Below are positions 1-12,147 of a stretch of DNA of 64,000 nucleotides, one piece after another. Below the pieces are notes generated by a model. That model made no database searches. It was not told the DNA's origin and saw nothing but the letters and a program-made list of their open reading frames with translations. Each line of letters begins with the position of its first letter. Position 1 is the stretch's first letter. Origin of the DNA: Delphinapterus leucas (taxonomy: Eukaryota; Chordata; Mammalia; Artiodactyla; Monodontidae); the NCBI RefSeq assembly GCF_002288925.2, contig NW_022098037.1:6098915-6162914 (forward strand), read 5' to 3'. The translations under genes and the position numbers were made by a program.

Positions 1-534
1 TCCTAAAAATCATCTGTACTTACAGTATTCACCTGCCAGAATTAGAGCAGGTAGCTGAGGACGGTTATTCTGTCTTTTAGTGTGCAGTTGGTTCTGTGTA
101 GTCCAGAGTTGACCATAGTGTGTTAGATGTTCAGCTCATATGATTTTCCTATTTTCATCCCTATTTATGTTCTGCAACCACTGTTTCTATAGATGTTCTC
201 TCTGGATCCAGAGCTCTGAGAATGAAGGGGAAAGAACCAGAGTCTCCTCCCTTCTTTTATAGTTCAAACCATGATGCGTGTCTAAAATAAATCTGTCCGG
301 ACAAACTGAACTATGCAAATTCCTGTCCTCTAGTATTTTCTGGACCCTCAAAAAAGACTTAGACCTTACTCCATTTAATAATCTCCATTTTCTGATATGT
401 CATATATATGTATTACCAAGGGTCTCAAGTTGGAGTTGAAGGGAAAGGAAAATTAAGGACAGTCCTAAGCAAAGAGTGAAGAAGGCAGATTTTCTTTTGA
501 AAATCAAAGCCCTGGAAATTCCTTGAGTCTTTGT

Positions 535-868
535 CTTAATCTAACTGGGCCGCTATAACAAAATACCATAGGCTGGGTGGGTTGTAAATAACAAGAACTT
601 ATTTCTCACAGTTCTAAAGGCTGGAAGTTCAAGATCAAGGTGCTGATGAGGACCCTGTTCCTGGTTCATAGCATCTTCTTGCTGTGTCTTCACGTGGTGA
701 AAGGAGGTAGAGAGCTCTCTGAGGTCTCTTTTTTAAAGGAGCTAATCCCATTTTTGATGACTCCATGACCTAATGACCTCTCAAAGGCCCCACCTCCTAC
801 TACCATCACATGGGGGGTTAGAATTTCAACATATGAATTTTAAGGGGATACAATTCAGATCAGAGCAG
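535..868 (-). mobile_element. MLT1-type solitary LTR (ERVL-MaLR), degenerate
   Basis: The plus strand matches the reverse complement of the MLT1 LTR consensus. Landmarks are 'acaaaataccataggctggg', 'tctcacagttct', 'gctgtgtcttcac', and near the end 'ttcaacatatgaatttt'. No internal retroviral genes are present. It is old and diverged. Confidence 0.85.
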
Positions 869-869
869 T

Positions 870-1660
870 ACCTTTCAGGAGTTCATTGTTGATCTGTACT
901 TGCAGTGGACTTTTTAAAAAGTGGTGTCTGAGGTTGAATCTCTTTCCTAAACAGAAACAGAGCCTGAGGCAAGGATTCTTGCTAAAGTTGTTGATGGGTG
1001 GAGTGCTCTCAGGAGAAAGGGGAGTGAGGGAAGTAGAAGAGGTCAGAGGAGAAAAGCTACACTGAGAGTATAGTCTCTGATCCAAGCGGGAAGCTCTGGA
1101 GCAGAGGGAGCACCACAGAGGTGGTTCACCTTTAAAGCAGAGGTCCCCCTGCCTATCAGTCATTGGCTGAGGCTGGAGGAGGTGATGGGAGGTGAGCGCT
1201 GCTCCTGCTTGGCAGAGGGTAGTTCTTCAACACCCACAGCTGCTCGGCTTCTGGGCTGTCAACCATCAGAATTCATTACCACTGACACATATCTCTACTG
1301 ATAGTAGAGATGCTGCCAAATCTGTGGTTTTAGATGGCCCACTTTGAGATTGCAGCAGTCAGGGAATTCATGGTGGTCTTGATGGAAGTGAAAAAAAGAG
1401 AGAGCAGGTACACAGGGGCATTTATTCTGCTTTAATTTGTTCAGATTTTCCTCTAAGTTTAGGATACTCCATCATAAAAGCAAGGATTCCATGTGGCTGG
1501 TATAATCACTTTGAGGTCAGAGACGGTGTCTTACAGGTTTGTTTACAGTAAGACCGAGCCCAGTGCTTAGCTTGTGGGATTTTGAGTTTGTTGCGAGAGA
1601 TTGTAAATAGCCGATTTCCGTGGCTGTGTCTGGGTAACATCAATCAATTTAGCTCTAGGA
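870..1660. other. Unassigned intronic sequence
   Basis: No exon or named repeat was recognised. The 102-codon minus-strand open frame at 855-1163 overlaps the LTR edge, has low-complexity composition and resembles no family I know. Parts may be very old repeat. Confidence 0.4.
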
Positions 1661-1662
1661 TT

Positions 1663-1895
1663 TCTCAACCTCAGCACTGTTGATGTTTGGGGCTGGGTAA
1701 TTCTTTGTTGTAGGAGGCTGTTCGGTGTACTGTAGGATGTTTAGCAGCATCCCTAGCCTCTATCCACTAGATCCCAGCAGTATTCCTCCCCCCACCTCAC
1801 CAAGTTATGACAACCAGAAATGCCTCCAAGTATGGTCCTATGTCCGCAGGAGCAGGTGTATAAAATTGTCCCTAGCTGAGAACTACTGAGTTAGG
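1663..1895 (+). mobile_element. MER20 (hAT-Charlie non-autonomous DNA transposon)
   Basis: It starts 'tctcaacctcagcactgttg' and contains 'aattctttgttgtaggaggc' and 'gtttagcagcatccctagcc'. It ends in 'gctgagaactactgag', following the MER20 consensus from its first bases to its last. Confidence 0.88.
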
Positions 1896-2084
1896 CTCTT
1901 AGTGCAACAAACTGTATAGAGTTGTATCTATGAGATACCTAGAGGAATTCAAGGCAGCTATTCCGCCTTTCATCCACCTGGACCAGCTAACTTAAGCACT
2001 CTTAATATCAGGCTCTTGAATCATGAAGATGCCTATGTCTTTGAGGAGAGAATAGGGTAAATTAAGATTGGCCTTTCAAACCAG

Positions 2085-2290
2085 ACAACAGGGATTCAGA
2101 TCCACTTACTGAGTAAATACCCAGGCAAGGCCCTTAAGCACTCTGCACCTTAGCGTCTTCATTTATTAAACAGTAGATAATCCTAACCAACGGGGCTGCT
2201 ATGTAGACAAAATGAGCCAATACATTATAACACGCTGAGAAGAGAGTCCAGCACATATTAGGTGGTTGTTGGTATTGATAAAGGAGGGAG
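2085..2290 (+). repeat. MIR SINE, plus orientation
   Basis: It shows the MIR order of a 'gggattcagatcc' tRNA-like part, then 'aagcactctgcaccttagcg' and 'tcttcatttatt', and a tail resembling 'ccagcacatattaggtggtt'. It is diverged. Confidence 0.6.
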
Positions 2291-2560
2291 TGGCTCCAGC
2301 CCCTGGTCACCCTGTGTTCTGATCTCAGGCATTCAACCCCATCCCCTCTTGGACTGAGGCTCCCTGGCTTGTGTCTAGGGAAACCTGAAGGGACCTGGTG
2401 TGTGGCAAGACATACCAATAGTAAGTCCCACCTCATCACCAGGATTTGGTCCTTCTGGTGTCACCTACCATTGCCCTAGATCAGTCCATCAGAATTAGAG
2501 CCTCATTCTCACTGGTCCCTCTTCTTAAGGTAGTTTCATCAAATGGTGGGAGCGAGGGGG

Positions 2561-2656
2561 CTCTCTCCTTCTCTCTCTCTGTCTCATTCTCTCTTTCTCT
2601 GTCTTTGTTTCTCTCTCCCTCTTTCTGTCTCTGTCTTCCTCTCCCCACCACTCCTC
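2561..2656 (+). repeat. (CT)n-rich simple repeat
   Basis: A pyrimidine-only stretch of CTCTCT with TTTCT and CTGT interruptions runs for about 95 bases. It accounts for the Ser/Leu-rich open frame at 2446-2679. Confidence 0.85.
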
Positions 2657-2661
2657 CTTAT

Positions 2662-3488
2662 TCTCACTCTAATTTTTGAGACCAGTTTGAAGAGCTGAGG
2701 GCCTACTTATTTTTACCTCAACTGCTTTTGCTTGTTTAGGAAGACAGAGTTTAATCAAAATATTTCTGTTGCCAGGTCAAGATGACCAGTACAAGTTATC
2801 CTGAACTGATTTACTCAAAGGATCATTCTAAATCAATACATATTTCATGTGACTCATGCATATTCCTTTGCTCAAGACAGAACAACGTTAAGGAAAAAAT
2901 GTACCCATTATATAAGGCACAGCTGAAGAACTCATGTCACATTATGAACTATTGTTACCAATCCCACGAGAAGAAAATTAATCTAAAAGATCTTCTCACT
3001 GGTCTAAAATGAACTTGTCTGATATAAAACACATTTTGCATTGTCATTTGTTACTTACCAAATGTGGGCATTGCAGAGTTGCAGCCGTGAAAGGAACTGA
3101 AAGTCTTTTCTTGACTTATTTTTGTTCCGGTTGTTCTTACTACGTGTTATGTTAAATTGCTGAAAACTACACAAAGTATATACTAGGGATATGACATTAA
3201 TTATTAATTAATGAGATGGAGTGATTTCAAAGTTTCGAAGCAGTCTAGAGAGCTGTAAATCCGTGGTCTCCTGCTTGTAATCCTTACAAGTGGAAAACTT
3301 GAAAAAGGTGAACTGCAAGCTGAAGTTTATGAACCAAGCCTGAGGTACTTCGACTGCAAAAGCGATGATGCAGCACTGTCCCTGGAGGCAGAGACCAAGG
3401 CTTAACTCGCTTCCTGTTGTGTCTTAGGCATATTTTAAGAGCAGTCGATGACATCCGATGATTCCATTTCCAGATGGAGTCATTCTTC
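2662..3488. other. Unassigned intronic sequence
   Basis: AT-rich sequence with no exon, RNA gene or repeat family recognised. Confidence 0.4.
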
Positions 3489-3700
3489 ATTCATTCATCA
3501 AATATCTAATGAGCATCATGTCTACTGTGAGGGAAGAGAAGCATTAAATGTGTCAGGTGCGATGAGTACTGTGGAGAAAATATGCAGGAATCCTGGGAGG
3601 GAGTCACTGTTTTGTTCAGGAGTTCAAGGCAAGTCTCCAAGATAATGAGCAAACTAAGAGAGAAGTTGGCATGTGCATTCCTAAACCCCTCTCTCAAAAG
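3489..3700 (-). repeat. L2-like fragment (tentative)
   Basis: It begins 'ttcattcattcatcaaatat' and continues through a growth-factor-free, G/A-rich body typical of reverse-oriented L2 3' ends. It is heavily diverged. Confidence 0.35.
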
Positions 3701-5088
3701 CCCCTCAGAGTTTTCCCACTGTGGGGACTACTTCTGCCTTGCATTTTCCCACATGTGGACTGGGATGAGGGTTGGAAGAATAAGTGGAACCACTAAGTAG
3801 GGTGAGGGTGTGTCCTATAGAAGGAGGGGAACTGGCTGGATTTGGCTGGGGTGGGGGTGGGGAAGATGACAGGGTTTGCATCTCCACGACCTCTCCCAGG
3901 GCACAGAGCAGGGACGAATCAAGTGCCTGAGCAGTGTTGGGGCCTTTGCGGAGACCTGACCTGGTTGCAAACCCCTCCCTAACTTGTCCTTTGCTATTCA
4001 TTAGTTTAGCTTCCACCTCTTTTGGTGCTACGTCTTTCATGGCCTTCCACACTTTTGTCTACACGTACATCAAGTTTCGTCTTTGAAGGTCTTCCCTCGT
4101 GCTTGTAACTGCTTGGCCCCTCTTCAGTTAGAGTTCTGCAGAAAACAAGCCACTCTGTGTCTTCCAAGAACGAAGGCTTTGATACGGAGGCTTACACCAT
4201 CGATGAAAAGGGCAGGGAAGTCACCTCCAGCTGCTTCCTGAAGCATCGTAGCGGTGGTCCCACGTGCTGGCCTGGAAGCCCCTAGGGGTCCCAAGAGTGT
4301 TGGACCGTGACACAGGTGATTCTCAAAAGACTTACCTGAAGCTGTCTCTAACTTACACAACTGTGCCTAGCTGCCTACCTGGAGGAAAAAACAGCCTCTT
4401 CCACTTTCCAGATTTTATTTACCCCTCGTTGTTAACTCTAACCCAGAGCCCCCCAGGGAAGGGGATTCTGGGAAATGCAGTCCCAGCTTCTCCTCAGCAA
4501 TTCAGAGGAAACTTCAGAAAGAGGGGGGACAGAGATGCCAAGATGACAGCAAACAGCATGACACAGCCACTAGACCCCCTCCTACCAGGATTGACTGGAC
4601 ACCTGTCCCTTCATCTAAGGCTATGTCAGCCCCTTCTCTGTCATACCCAAAGGGTTTACAGTCGTAAGTCATGAATCCTAATACTGTTCCTCAGGGTGAT
4701 GGTGGAACAGCTTTTCCTGGTGTTTCACGTGGCCATGGCTGGATACCTTGACCACAGACACAGTACCTCCCTCACACCCAAACCTTTGTTCTGATGCTGC
4801 CACTAGGCAATTCTTTGTTCACAGCAGAGCTGAATTCATTGAGACCAAATCTTTGGGAGTCAGACGGCAGCAGTCACAAGCCCACATAAGGAGACATCTG
4901 TGGGTCTGTGCTGCAGGAGGAAGGGAGAGGACAAAGGAAAGACAAGCTGAAAACTCCTCTCACAATTGAGAAAAGAGGAAGGTTCCCTCCACCACTTGCG
5001 GCTCCTGTGGTGTTAGAGTGTCAGTCATCACGCGTACAGATGTCTGTCACATTCCAGGCTCTGTGCCAGGCAGAATCAAAAATGAAAG
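3701..5088. other. Unassigned intronic sequence, moderately GC-rich
   Basis: Several overlapping open frames of 73-136 codons occur on both strands. None has flanking splice sites with a recognisable protein family, and they overlap each other. I see nothing to annotate. Confidence 0.4.
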
Positions 5089-5411
5089 AGTGCTCCCATT
5101 ATCAATTGTTGCCTGACAGACAACTCCAGAACTTGTGGCTTAAAACAACGGTCGTTTATTTTATTCTCAAGTCTGCAGTTGGGCAGGGCTCTGCAGGACC
5201 AGCTCTTCTCTGCTCCATGGGCATCAGCAGGGGCCGTGCTCCCAGGGAGGCTGGTGGACCCCTTTTCAAGGTGACTCTCAGCTGAGAGCTCAGCCAGGCC
5301 TGGGGGCTGTAGGCTTGGTTTCTTTCCCTGTGGATCTCTGCACAGGCTTCTCTGAGGCTCCCCTGCCTCAGGCATCCTCGTGATGTGGTACCTATGTTCC
5401 AAGAGAATGAG
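5089..5411 (-). mobile_element. Ancient interspersed repeat, first part (LTR-like, interrupted by L1)
   Basis: The plus strand reads 'caattgttgcctgacagaca', 'aacttgtggcttaaaacaac', then 'gtttattttattctc'. This is the shared opening of an old mammalian element also seen near 12150, 49640 and 59285. The L1 at 5428-5915 split it; its continuation resumes after 5932 with 'tcccacctcttgatggaggg'. I am not sure of the family name. Confidence 0.55.
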
Positions 5412-5427
5412 ACAGATGTGCATTTTT

Positions 5428-5915
5428 TTAAACTGAAGTATAGTTGATTTGCAATATTGTGTTAGTTTCAGGTATACAGCAAAGTGATTCAGTTATATAT
5501 TTTTCAGGTTCTTTTCCATTATAGGTTATTACAAGACACTGAATATATAATAGTTCCCTGTTCTGTACAATAGGTCCTTGTTGCTTATCTATTTTACGTA
5601 TAGTAGTTTGTATCTGTTAATCCCACACTCCTATTTAATCCCTTCCCCTCCTCCCTTTCCCCTTTGGTAGCCATATGTTTGTTTTCTATGACTATGAGTC
5701 TGTTTCTGTTTTATGTATAGACTCATTTGTATTATTTTTTAGATTCCACCTATAAGTGATATCATCTAATATCTCTTTCTCTGCCTGACTTAACTTCACT
5801 TAGTGTGATACCCTCTAGATCCATTCATGTTGCTGCACATGGTAATATTTCACTCCTTTTTATGGCTGAGTAATATTCCATTGTATATATACGCCACTTC
5901 TTCTTAAACCCATCA
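5428..5915 (-). mobile_element. L1 3' end, 5'-truncated, with target-site duplication
   Basis: The minus strand carries an L1 3' UTR: on the plus strand a T-run, then 'aactgaagtatagttgattt', 'tttcaggtatacagcaaagt' and 'tatggctgagtaatattcca'. A perfect 16-bp duplication (acagatgtgcattttt) flanks it at 5412-5427 and 5916-5931. Only the tail of ORF2 and the UTR are present, so nothing is coding. Confidence 0.93.
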
Positions 5916-5931
5916 ACAGATGTGCATTTTT

Positions 5932-6090
5932 ATGACCTAGATCCAGAAGCGTTTATTCTGCTCTCCATTCGCAGAGGTGGGAACAGAGGGAGGGGACATA
6001 GATCCCACCTCTTGATGGAGGGAGGCAAAGTTCTGGAAGACACGTGGGGTGAAAGCTATTGCCAGGGCCGTCTTCGGAAAATACAGCCAC
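5932..6090 (-). mobile_element. Ancient interspersed repeat, second part
   Basis: This is the continuation of the element at 5089-5411 across the L1 insertion. The segment 'cccacctcttgatggaggga' aligns with 'ctctatctcttgatggaaga' in the related copy near 59725. Confidence 0.45.
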
Positions 6091-7889
6091 GTTACACTCA
6101 GTGCGTTTGAGGAGCTCGTTGACTAGAGGTGAAGGCGGGCGTGAGACATGATCAGGGCACAGCCTGAAAAGTCCCTATGAAAGCATGAAGGGGACTTCAG
6201 ATTCTTCCCAGAGGTTTTAGGAAAATTAGAGGAAGCGACCTAGATCTTGAAGGATGAATTGACAGAGCAGCAGAATACAAGGGCATGGTGTTCAGACAGG
6301 AAGCAGTATGAGCAGAGGCACCGTAACTTGTGATGGAGATATCACAGCTCCTCTGGCAGCTCTGCTTCCCCAGTCAGAGTGGGAATCCCATGAGGACCAC
6401 ACAGGTTTCCCCACAGAGCCTTGCATAATGCCTGACTCATCACTTCACCTCGACTTTCAAGCTGTTTATGATCATTCAGCAGTTTCCCATGAATGTAATT
6501 TACGTCACATCTAATTGTCCTCCTAGGCCTTGATGACTGGACTGATACTGGCCAGATAAGCATTTTTTAGTCACTTTTCTCCAAAATCGTCTAAACTAAC
6601 ATCATTTAGCTTCTTTGCAACCAAAACCATTACGCTGTACTTCCGTTTAGGTAAAGTGTCATCTCGTTGCTGGATCTCTTTCAGGCCCACGGTTTTGCTA
6701 AGCCAACCATACCGCCATCACCTGAAAACTCAACCAAGATCATCATGGTCTTCCAAGAAGATGGTATTGCTCACTAGAGTTCTTTGTTTTTCATCTCCAT
6801 TCTCCGTTCTGACTTTTTCTACGTAGGTTGAAATTAAAAAGAGCTTTATGGAAGGCTGGGAGCAGAGCAGGCAGAAGAATGAAACTGCACTGTGCGCAGG
6901 AAAGAAAATGACACGTGGTGAGACCTGCTGTCCGTTAGTGTTTCAGAAATGCGTTATGTCTCCTCTCAGGGCCTCTCCTCTTCTGCAGTCCGTCGCCTCC
7001 TTGGTTTAGCCAGTATATTGTTTTGGATTGCACAGCAGTAAATCACTTTGGCATTCACCTGAGGCTGGCTTGATTCAATCTTTCAGACTCTAATAGGTGC
7101 CTGTGGGTCTTCTAAAATCTAGTCCTAAATTCGGTGACTCATGGATTACACTGTACACATTATGTCTGACGTGTCCACTCTTGCTTCTGTTTGCCAGAAG
7201 GGCTCTCCCACCCTGCAGTTCTCTATACAAACTCCAGTCAAATGAAAAACCCCTAGTCTTGATTCTTGTTGTCACACAGTGCTTTATTTGGTTGGCAAAA
7301 CAAAGATAGCAATTAGCAGGTAAGTACTGAAGTTTAGTTTGTAGTTGTCCTTTTCTTCTTTTTCTGTTTATACTTAGCAAAGCTATACCTTAATCTCTCT
7401 TTGAAATGAAGTCTCTTTAGGGAAAGACAGTTCTAAGTAAACCCTAAAATACTTGCAACGGAAACCTGCTTTCGAATGGGTTTAAATATTTTAAAATGTC
7501 ACTGGAGAGTACATTGACTATGATGATTAATTGTCCCAACCACTCTTTTGACCATCATTTCATTCCCCTGATTACTTCTCTTTGATTCTATGGTCCATCG
7601 TTATGACCACTCATTTACAAGCACCTCAATTCTCTTATCCCTTTGTTTCTTTGACTTATTTGCCTGGCAAAGCCTTGACCTTGATTAAACCCCACCTTCT
7701 TTGTGCCTGCACCTGAGCATGTTGAATGTTGCTAGAAAAACATGCTGACTGGTTCACTTTATGGCCACCATCTCAGATGAGGACCAGAGTAACAAAGAAT
7801 GCCAGGTAGCCTAGTAGGTTTGCTTCCCCCATCACCATAATGAGGAATTATCTTCATTTCTCCTTCCCGTCCTTCCTTTCTTGGCCTCC
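6091..7889. other. Unassigned intronic sequence
   Basis: No exon was recognised. The first 250 bases are G/A-rich and may be reverse-oriented L2; the remainder shows no family I can name. Confidence 0.4.
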
Positions 7890-8240
7890 TCCTTTCATTC
7901 ATTCATTTTTAAAAGTTTATTCATTCAGTAAATAGACAGTGCCTGGCACAGTTCCAGGCATTCAGAATACATCAGGGAACCAACCAAAGAGCCCCTTTCC
8001 TTGAGGTGTTCACCTTCTAATGAGTGAGACAGTGAACAATAAACGTAAGTAAATAGCATAGTATGATAGAAGGTGATATGGCAAAGGAAAGAGTAGAACA
8101 AAGTGTGAGAGTGCTGGGGGGTGAAGGGATATGCATTCTAAATACAGTGTGATGTAGGGGGCTCACTGAACATGACATCCGACCAAAGACTGAATAGGTG
8201 AGGGAGTTGGCCAGCTGTGATTCCCCACCATCTTCTTGCC
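7890..8240 (-). repeat. L2 fragment, minus orientation
   Basis: It contains 'ttcattcattcatttttaaa', 'gtgcctggcacagttccagg', 'agtgagacagtgaacaataa' and 'gaaggtgatatggcaaagg', in the order of a reverse-complemented L2 3' region. Confidence 0.65.
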
Positions 8241-8329
8241 CCTCCACCGTCTCACCTCCTTTATCTGTATCTCCACCACCCACACACAGGCTCTGCTGAT
8301 AAGCTTGTCTGTACTTTGATAGAGGATAG

Positions 8330-8689
8330 AATCAATCGGACAGGGTCTTGTGAGGCCATCGCCACACTCACTCCCTGCCTTCGCACCACGACTACGCTTG
8401 AAGTGCCTGCCACTGTTCCCAGAGCCCTCCTGTTGTGTGCTGACTTCCCTCCCATTTCACCTTCTCAAGGGCTTGGCTCCTGTGATCGTCTCTTCTCTCT
8501 CCTGCATCATCAATTTTTGCTCTCTTTCAATTATTATAAATATGCTCCTGTAACTCATATCTTAAGAAAAATCCCTTGAGCCCCACATTCCCCTCCAATG
8601 ACCACCTTGTTTCTCTTCTCCACTTCACAAAAGTCTTCTTCAAAGATTTGTCCAGCATCATTGTCTCCATATCCTCACCTACCATTCTC
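8330..8689 (+). repeat. L2-like ancient repeat, left part
   Basis: A pyrimidine-rich body resembles the plus-oriented L2 3' half. It is interrupted at 8690-9399 by an L1 and a SINE and seems to resume at 9400-9715 ('cctcttccatttgacctcca', 'gttagtac'). Confidence 0.45.
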
Positions 8690-8700
8690 TCTCTTTTTTT

Positions 8701-8892
8701 TGCGGTACGCGGGCCTCTAGCTGTTGTGGCCTCTCCCGTTGCGGAGCACAGGCTCCAGACGTGCAGGCTCAGCGGCCATGGCTCACGGTCCCAGCCGCTC
8801 CGCGGCATGTGAGATCTTCCCGGACCGGGGCACGAACCCGTGTCCCTGCATTGGCAGGCGGACTCTCAACCACTGTGCCACCAGGGAAGCCC
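8701..8892 (-). mobile_element. Young cetacean CHR-type SINE (tRNA-derived), full length
   Basis: The plus strand reads T-run, 'gcggtacgcgggcctctagc', a GC-rich core with 'ggaccggggcacgaacccg', then 'ccaccagggaagccc'. An 11-bp duplication (tctcttttttt) lies at 8690-8700 and 8893-8903. The right copy is the poly(T) of the neighbouring L1, so the SINE landed in the L1 tail. Confidence 0.93.
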
Positions 8893-8903
8893 TCTCTTTT
8901 TTT

Positions 8904-9389
8904 AATTGAAGTATAGTTGATCTAGGACATTGTGTTAGTTTTAGGTGTACAGCAAAGTGATTCAGTTATACATTGTTTCAGATTATATTCCATTACAGGT
9001 TATTACAAGGTATTGAATATAATTCCCTGTGCTGTATAGTTTGTCCTCATTGCTTATCTATTTTAGGTATAGTAGCTTGTATCTGTTAATCCCATACTAC
9101 TAATTTGTCCCTCCTTCCCTCCCTTTCCCCTTTGATAACCATAAGTTTGTTTTCTACATCTGTGAGTCTGTTTCTGTTTTGTAAATAAGTTCATTTGTAT
9201 CATTTTTTTGGAGTCTACATATAAGTGATGTCATATGATATTTGTCTTTGACTTATTTAGTGTGATCATTTCTAGGCTCATCCATTTTGCTGCAAATGGC
9301 ATTATTTCATTCTTTTTTATGGCTGAGTAATATTCCATTATAAATATATATACCACATCATCTTACAGCAGTCATTTGTTGATGGGCCC
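8904..9389 (-). mobile_element. L1 3' end, 5'-truncated
   Basis: It starts 'aattgaagtatagttgatct' and passes through 'gtacagcaaagtgattcagt' and 'tatggctgagtaatattcca'. It stops near 'ttgttgatgg'. Short duplicates 'ctctctttt' before and 'gtctctttt' after (9391-9399) fit a degraded target-site duplication. Confidence 0.88.
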
Positions 9390-9399
9390 AGTCTCTTTT

Positions 9400-9715
9400 C
9401 AAACTACTTGATCTGAGCTTTCTCCCTCTATAGACACTGATTTTATTAAGGTCAGCTTTAACCAAATCCAGTGCTCGTGCCACCTCTGTTATCTTTCTGG
9501 CTTTGTCAACAGCATTTGTCCACACGGTGGATTGTTCCTTCCTTGAAAAACATTCTTTTCTTGACTTGGGAGACATCTCATGCTCTCCTGGATTTCTCCC
9601 TTCTTCGTTTGCTCACCCTCCTCTTCCATTTGACCTCCAAATGTTAGTACATCCTAAGACCTGGTCCTGGGTGCCTTTCCTTCTATATCTCTATCTCCTT
9701 GTGATCCCATGAAGT
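9400..9715 (+). repeat. L2-like ancient repeat, right part
   Basis: It includes 'cacctctgttatctttctgg' and 'ctctcctggatttctccctt', a pyrimidine-rich body matching the style of the segment before the L1/SINE insertion. A related segment occurs near 17810-17990. Confidence 0.45.
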
Positions 9716-12147
9716 TCCATGCAGGGCTTTTATATAACTTCTATATTGCAGTCAAGGCTTGAGCCAACAGGATTTACTACTTGATCTCAGGATAGCAGGG
9801 GAGGGGGAAGAGTTACCAGTTACTTGCAGTTACCAGGGACCCAGCATACCAGTAGCGTCATCCAGAAACCTTCCTCTGTGGAAGGGAATGGCAGATCACA
9901 CACCAGTCTTCAAGGCTTCTGATCACAGCTCAATGGCCAGAGCTCATTATATGGCTCCAGATGAACACTGGGCCAGGAAGCTCCGATGTCCATGTGGCCA
10001 GAGATACACTAATGGTTCCCACACAGCAAGGTTTCTTGCATTATATAATTTTATATGTAATTTATATCTATATATACTTATCTATATATAGATATCTGTC
10101 CATATCTATATCTATCTATCTATCTTAGCCCTATAAAGTAGGCAAAGGAGTTATATCAGCATTACACCAATGAGGAACTGATATGGGTTGAGGTATAATC
10201 TATCAGCTACATTTTTGTTATTAAAGATCATATGAGCCCCATTTCTTGACAGCTTTTTCACAACCTTTAGGTAAAAAGCCGTTTGTAAGCTACCACTACA
10301 TGTGCTGTTACTGCATCCTCTAATTTTGATCAGCATTCCACCAAGAGATAAATAGAATAGGCCTAGGAGGGATGTCATGACCTTTCCAAGTACGTTAGAA
10401 AGTATTTCCAAAGTTAAATTGCTGCTTCACTGGCAGCAGACAACCTGCTTACTTGTCCTTTCTGGCTCACGCTTGTTTGATGGCTGTTAATCTCTGCAGC
10501 TTATTAAGGGCATAATGACACATGGGTTATTGACTGGGTCACAACTGTGAAACTTATCAGCTGGTCAATCATTTGTGATAATATAAAGTATAACTGTGAT
10601 GATATAGTTGTCCCCAAGTTCAACTTATCTAATATACCACCTTGAAGGATGAGAGAAATGTTATGATGAGGACTTTTGATGGAGTTGGGCAGATCAGAAC
10701 TGACATGGCTTTCTTCTGAGGAGAGATTTAGTACTTCATGGAGGGAACATCCATAAAGGGAGCATTTTCTCTCCTGTGCTCCCGTAGGACATGAGACCAA
10801 CTTCTATTCATATTCATCGCATCTTAGCCTTCTCTGTATCCCAACATAGTACCCAGGATGTAGTTAAGTTTATCTTTAGGTGTTTGTTGAATGACTTTAT
10901 GAGTGGTTATGTTGTGAGGTAGATAAGACATTTGTTTTACATAATAGATGCATTGTGATACTAAGTCGGTGCTGGAGGAAGGATATTCTGTATCAGTGTG
11001 TGTTCATTAGCACTACTCGTCAGGTATAACCCCTCTTCCTGGTGGCCTCACAGACAAGTCCATATGACGACTTCTGTCCCGTGAGCTAGGCGCAGAAGCG
11101 GTGTGTGTCCTTATGAAACCCTCTGAGCTCTGCCTTCCCTCTGGCACAGTGACCCATCAGCATGAATCACTGAGTCACTGCAGTAAGCTGACCTGCAGTG
11201 GACATGTAGCATAAACAGGAAGTAGACCTTTATCATAGCACCAGGCACTAGAAATAATGTCATTTAAATTTTTTGGTAACAATATATGAAAAGTAAAAAA
11301 CAGATGGAATTAATTTTAATGTTTTATTTCATCCAGTAGATCTAAATTATCATTTAAACATGTAATCAGTAGAGAAATTGATGAGATACTTTACGTTCTT
11401 TTTTTCCAGACCCCTAAGTCTTCAAAATCGAGTGCATATTTTCCCCAGATCTCAATTTGGACTAGCTGTATTTTAAGTACTTAGTAGCTACCATATGGAC
11501 AGTACAGCGCTACCATTTCAAGTCACTGATATTTAGAGTTATTTGCCGCCGCAGCAGAACTTAGCTTATCCTGACTGATAACACCAAACTTGGATTTTCT
11601 TCAGCTATCCCGATGCAGTGAGTTTCCTAGGTTTGATGTAGGAATCACCAGGGTTGATGCAGAGTAACCAAGAGCATGTTGCATCAGTGTTCACTTAATT
11701 GAAACACAGGGAACCTCTGAAGAAACATGGAAATTCGTGCTTAGCTCTTAGGCCTTGGACCTCTCCTCGTTGTGATCTAGAGGAGTGTTTACCTAAGCTT
11801 CTCCTATGTAAAGTTAAACCACCTTGAAACCTCTGTGGTGGCAAGAAGGTGAATTTTTCTGTCGAATAGTAGTGTTTTAACAAGGTAATCAATAACGTGA
11901 GAAAGTTACTCATCCCAAGTAATTAGTTAGTTATTAATTAATTGAGGAAATAAGTAATTTTAGTTAATTAATTAATTCCTCAATTGATCTGTGATCCCAA
12001 GATGTTCACGGATTAATTGAGGACATGTTCATTCTCCATGACTACATGCTTAGTAACATACTGGGAATATAGTTGTGGGGAAGCTGTACACTTTCCTAAA
12101 GACAGCAGTGAAATATGCAATTTCAGAATTAATGGGGATATAACCTG
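9716..12147. other. Unassigned intronic sequence
   Basis: AT-rich sequence. It contains a tetranucleotide repeat (listed separately), a possible MER-type remnant near 11480-11530 and a short AT-rich inverted repeat at 11934-11978. No exon was recognised. Confidence 0.4.
10051..10127. repeat. (TATC/TATA)n microsatellite
   Basis: Tracts of tatatc, tatctatatata and tatctatctatctatc cover about 75 bases, ending before 'ttagccctataaagtag'. Confidence 0.85.

Noticed and set aside
8701..8892. Possible CpG islands at GC-rich 150-200-bp blocks
   Set aside because: Every such block (8701, 12773, 21404, 40178, 46306, 51751, 52607 and 62900-63160) is a SINE body, not a promoter.
11934..12026. AT-rich inverted and direct repeats around 'aattaattgaggaa' and 'ttcctcaattgat'
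   Set aside because: Paired arms are only about 10 bases and AT-rich; likely chance or remains of an old insertion.
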